Shown in pieces: positions 62,330 to 64,000 of a DNA stretch of 64,000 bases. The stretch covers positions 62,001-126,000 of the forward strand of contig NZ_JACARC010000010.1 of the NCBI RefSeq assembly GCF_013386825.1, in the 5' to 3' direction. The position numbers and the translations under genes are program-made. Below the pieces are notes generated by a model, which did no database searches, was not told where the DNA came from, and worked only from the letters and a program-made list of their open reading frames with translations. The stretch is from Pseudomonas sp. IPO3778. Lineage in GTDB: Bacteria; Pseudomonadota; Gammaproteobacteria; Pseudomonadales; Pseudomonadaceae. Position 1 is the first letter of the stretch; each line of letters starts with the position of its first letter.

Positions 62330-64000
62330 GTGATTGTTAGTCCCTGTAATGCACCAAAATTGTCTGCCAAACGGTTACGAAACGCACTGGTAACGGGCTC
62401 TGCCCTGTTTTGCCTGTTCGGCGCGGGTCAACTGTGGGCATTCAGTCTGGATGATGTGTCGGCCAAGGCAAAAGAGCTGGCCGGGCAGAAATACGAAGCT
62501 CCGCGCAGCAATTTGCCGAACGAATTCCGCGAAATGAAATTCGCTGACTACCAGAAAATTCGTTTCCGCAACGAAAAAGCCGAGTGGGCCGATCAAAACA
62601 CCCCGTTCAAGCTGTCCTTCTATCACCAGGGTATGCACTTCGATACACCGGTGAAAATCAACGAAGTCACCGCCGACAGCGTCCAGGAAATCAAATACGA
62701 CCCGTCCCGATTCGATTTCGGCGACGTCAAGTTTGATCCCAAGTCTACCGAACAGCTGGGTTATGCCGGTTTCCGTGTGCTGTACCCGATCAACAAGGGC
62801 GACAAGCAAGACGAAATCATGACCATGCTCGGCGCCAGCTATTTCCGCGTCGTGGGTAAAGACCAGGTCTACGGCCTGTCTGCCCGTGGCATGGCGATCG
62901 ACACGGCCTTGCCGTCCGGCGAAGAGTTCCCGCGTTTCACCGAGTTCTGGATCGAGCGTCCAAAGCCGGGCGAGAAACAGCTGGTGATCTATGCCCTGCT
63001 GGATTCGCCGCGGGCCACTGGCGCCTATCGCCTGATCCTGCGCCCGGGCACCGACACCATTGTCGACGTCAAATCCCAGATGTACCTGCGTGACAAGGTC
63101 ACCAAGCTGGGCATCGCCCCGCTGACCAGCATGTTCCTGTTCGGCGCCAACCAGCCGTCCAAGGTCCTCAACTACCGTCGCGAGCTGCACGATTCCAGCG
63201 GCCTGTCGATCCATGCCGGCAACGGCGAGTGGATCTGGCGCCCACTGAACAACCCTAAACACCTGTCGGTCAGCAACTTCACCGTGGAAAACCCGCGTGG
63301 TTTCGGCCTGCTGCAACGCGGCCGCAACTTCAGCCACTACGAAGACCTCGACGACAACTACGACAAGCGCCCAAGCGCCTGGATCGAGCCTGAAGGCGAC
63401 TGGGGCAAGGGCTCCGTTGACCTGGTAGAGATTCCGACCGCCGATGAAACCAACGACAACATCGTTGCCTTCTGGAGCCCGGAAAAACTGCCGGAGCCCG
63501 GCAAGCCGCTGGACGTCGCCTATCGCCTGCACTGGACACTGAATGACGCCGAGTTCCATTCGCCTGAAAGCGCCTGGGTCAAGCAGACCCTGCGGTCCAC
63601 CGGCGACGTCAAGCAATCCAACCTGATCCGTCAGCCAGACGGCAGCGTGGCTTACCTGGTGGACTTCGAGGGCCCGTCCCTGAAGAAACTCGCACCGGAT
63701 GCACCGGTTCGCAGCCAGGTCAGCGTGGGTGACAACGCCGAAGTCGTTGAAAACAGCGTGCGCTACAACCCGCACACCCAAGGCTGGCGCCTGACCCTGC
63801 GCATGAAGATCAAGGACGCAGGCAAACCGACTGAAATGCGCGCTGCCCTGGTCCAGGACATCGTTGCGCCGGAGCCGGAGAAGGCGTCGAACCAGGTGCT
63901 CAAGGCCGACAAGCTCCTGGCCAAACAGCACGAGAAAGCCGCCAAGAAAGACCCGAAAGACAAGGATGCCAAGCAGCCAGAGGCTGCGGCCCCAGCCACA
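62330..64000 (+). CDS. opgG: OpgG (MdoG), osmoregulated periplasmic glucan synthesis protein; 3' end outside the window
   Basis: 557 codons are visible with no stop before the right edge. The GTG start ([18 protein letters not shown]) has GAGGG about seven bases before it. A signal peptide ([18 protein letters not shown]) leads to [35 protein letters not shown] and [10 protein letters not shown], the OpgG domain. It builds the branches of periplasmic glucans. The last visible residues are a Lys/Ala/Pro-rich tail (about 525-557), so little of the protein should be missing. An opgH gene is expected next. Confidence 0.95.
   Translation, partial: MIVSPCNAPKLSAKRLRNALVTGSALFCLFGAGQLWAFSLDDVSAKAKELAGQKYEAPRSNLPNEFREMKFADYQKIRFRNEKAEWADQNTPFKLSFYHQGMHFDTPVKINEVTADSVQEIKYDPSRFDFGDVKFDPKSTEQLGYAGFRVLYPINKGDKQDEIMTMLGASYFRVVGKDQVYGLSARGMAIDTALPSGEEFPRFTEFWIERPKPGEKQLVIYALLDSPRATGAYRLILRPGTDTIVDVKSQMYLRDKVTKLGIAPLTSMFLFGANQPSKVLNYRRELHDSSGLSIHAGNGEWIWRPLNNPKHLSVSNFTVENPRGFGLLQRGRNFSHYEDLDDNYDKRPSAWIEPEGDWGKGSVDLVEIPTADETNDNIVAFWSPEKLPEPGKPLDVAYRLHWTLNDAEFHSPESAWVKQTLRSTGDVKQSNLIRQPDGSVAYLVDFEGPSLKKLAPDAPVRSQVSVGDNAEVVENSVRYNPHTQGWRLTLRMKIKDAGKPTEMRAALVQDIVAPEPEKASNQVLKADKLLAKQHEKAAKKDPKDKDAKQPEAAAPAT

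Overview
The window looks like the chromosome of a Pseudomonas of the fluorescens group. The basis is gene order (yggX-mutY-asmA, hisBHAF, gpmI/envC/ctpA, secB/grxC, trmL/ntrC/ntrB/glnA, thiI/typA, a large hut cluster, pip/dtd/opgG), the high-GC codon use, and many REP palindromes of the GTGGGAGCGGGCTTGCTCGCGA type. I ran no database search, so species assignment and gene names rest on recognising the translated proteins.

Layout. 1-1.7 kb: the end of an unidentified gene, three small envelope/hypothetical genes on the minus strand and a tRNA-Phe(GAA) with a clear sigma70 promoter. 1.8-5.4 kb: asmA-mutY-yggX operon with 4-bp overlaps. 5.7-7.4 kb: an OFA-family MFS transporter. 7.6-10.7 kb: histidine biosynthesis operon hisB-hisH-(DUF2164)-hisA-hisF, followed by a periplasmic binding protein. 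11.4-12.8 kb: a Vps62-related protein of possible toxin character. 12.8-18.9 kb: gpmI, envC-like, ctpA and a polysaccharide deacetylase, interrupted between gpmI and envC by a fragment resembling the C-terminus of a phage MuF-type head protein. 19-20.2 kb: rhodanese-like protein, grxC, secB. 20.4-27 kb: trmL and a divergent membrane protein whose start codons overlap, then a nitrogen-control block: a tandem-hairpin RNA array with its own sigma54 promoter (candidate nrsZ), ntrC, ntrB, a secreted chorismate mutase and glnA with a sigma54 promoter. 27.3-42 kb: thiI, typA, a YkgJ-type protein, glgP, a DUF2339/DUF3999 pair, fbp, a RelE/Phd toxin-antitoxin pair, and two lipoproteins including a lipocalin.

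42.1-58.2 kb is a complete five-step histidine-utilisation cluster: hutF, regulators hutC and hutD, hutU, a urocanate permease, the ABC transporter hutXWV, two ammonia-lyase paralogues, a histidine permease, hutI and hutG. HutC operators (TGTA-N2-TACA) lie in the hutF/hutC divergent region and across the predicted start of a sigma54 promoter for hutU. The first ammonia-lyase paralogue lacks the Ala-Ser-Gly triad that forms the MIO cofactor, so it is probably not a conventional lyase. 58.5-64 kb: an orphan choline/betaine-type binding protein, an alpha/beta hydrolase, pip, dtd and the start of opgG, which runs off the window.

At least 15 REP doublets (REPINs) sit in the intergenic gaps, most densely in the hut cluster; two of them, about 10 kb apart, are nearly identical inverted copies. 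No rRNA, CRISPR array, insertion sequence or complete prophage was seen.
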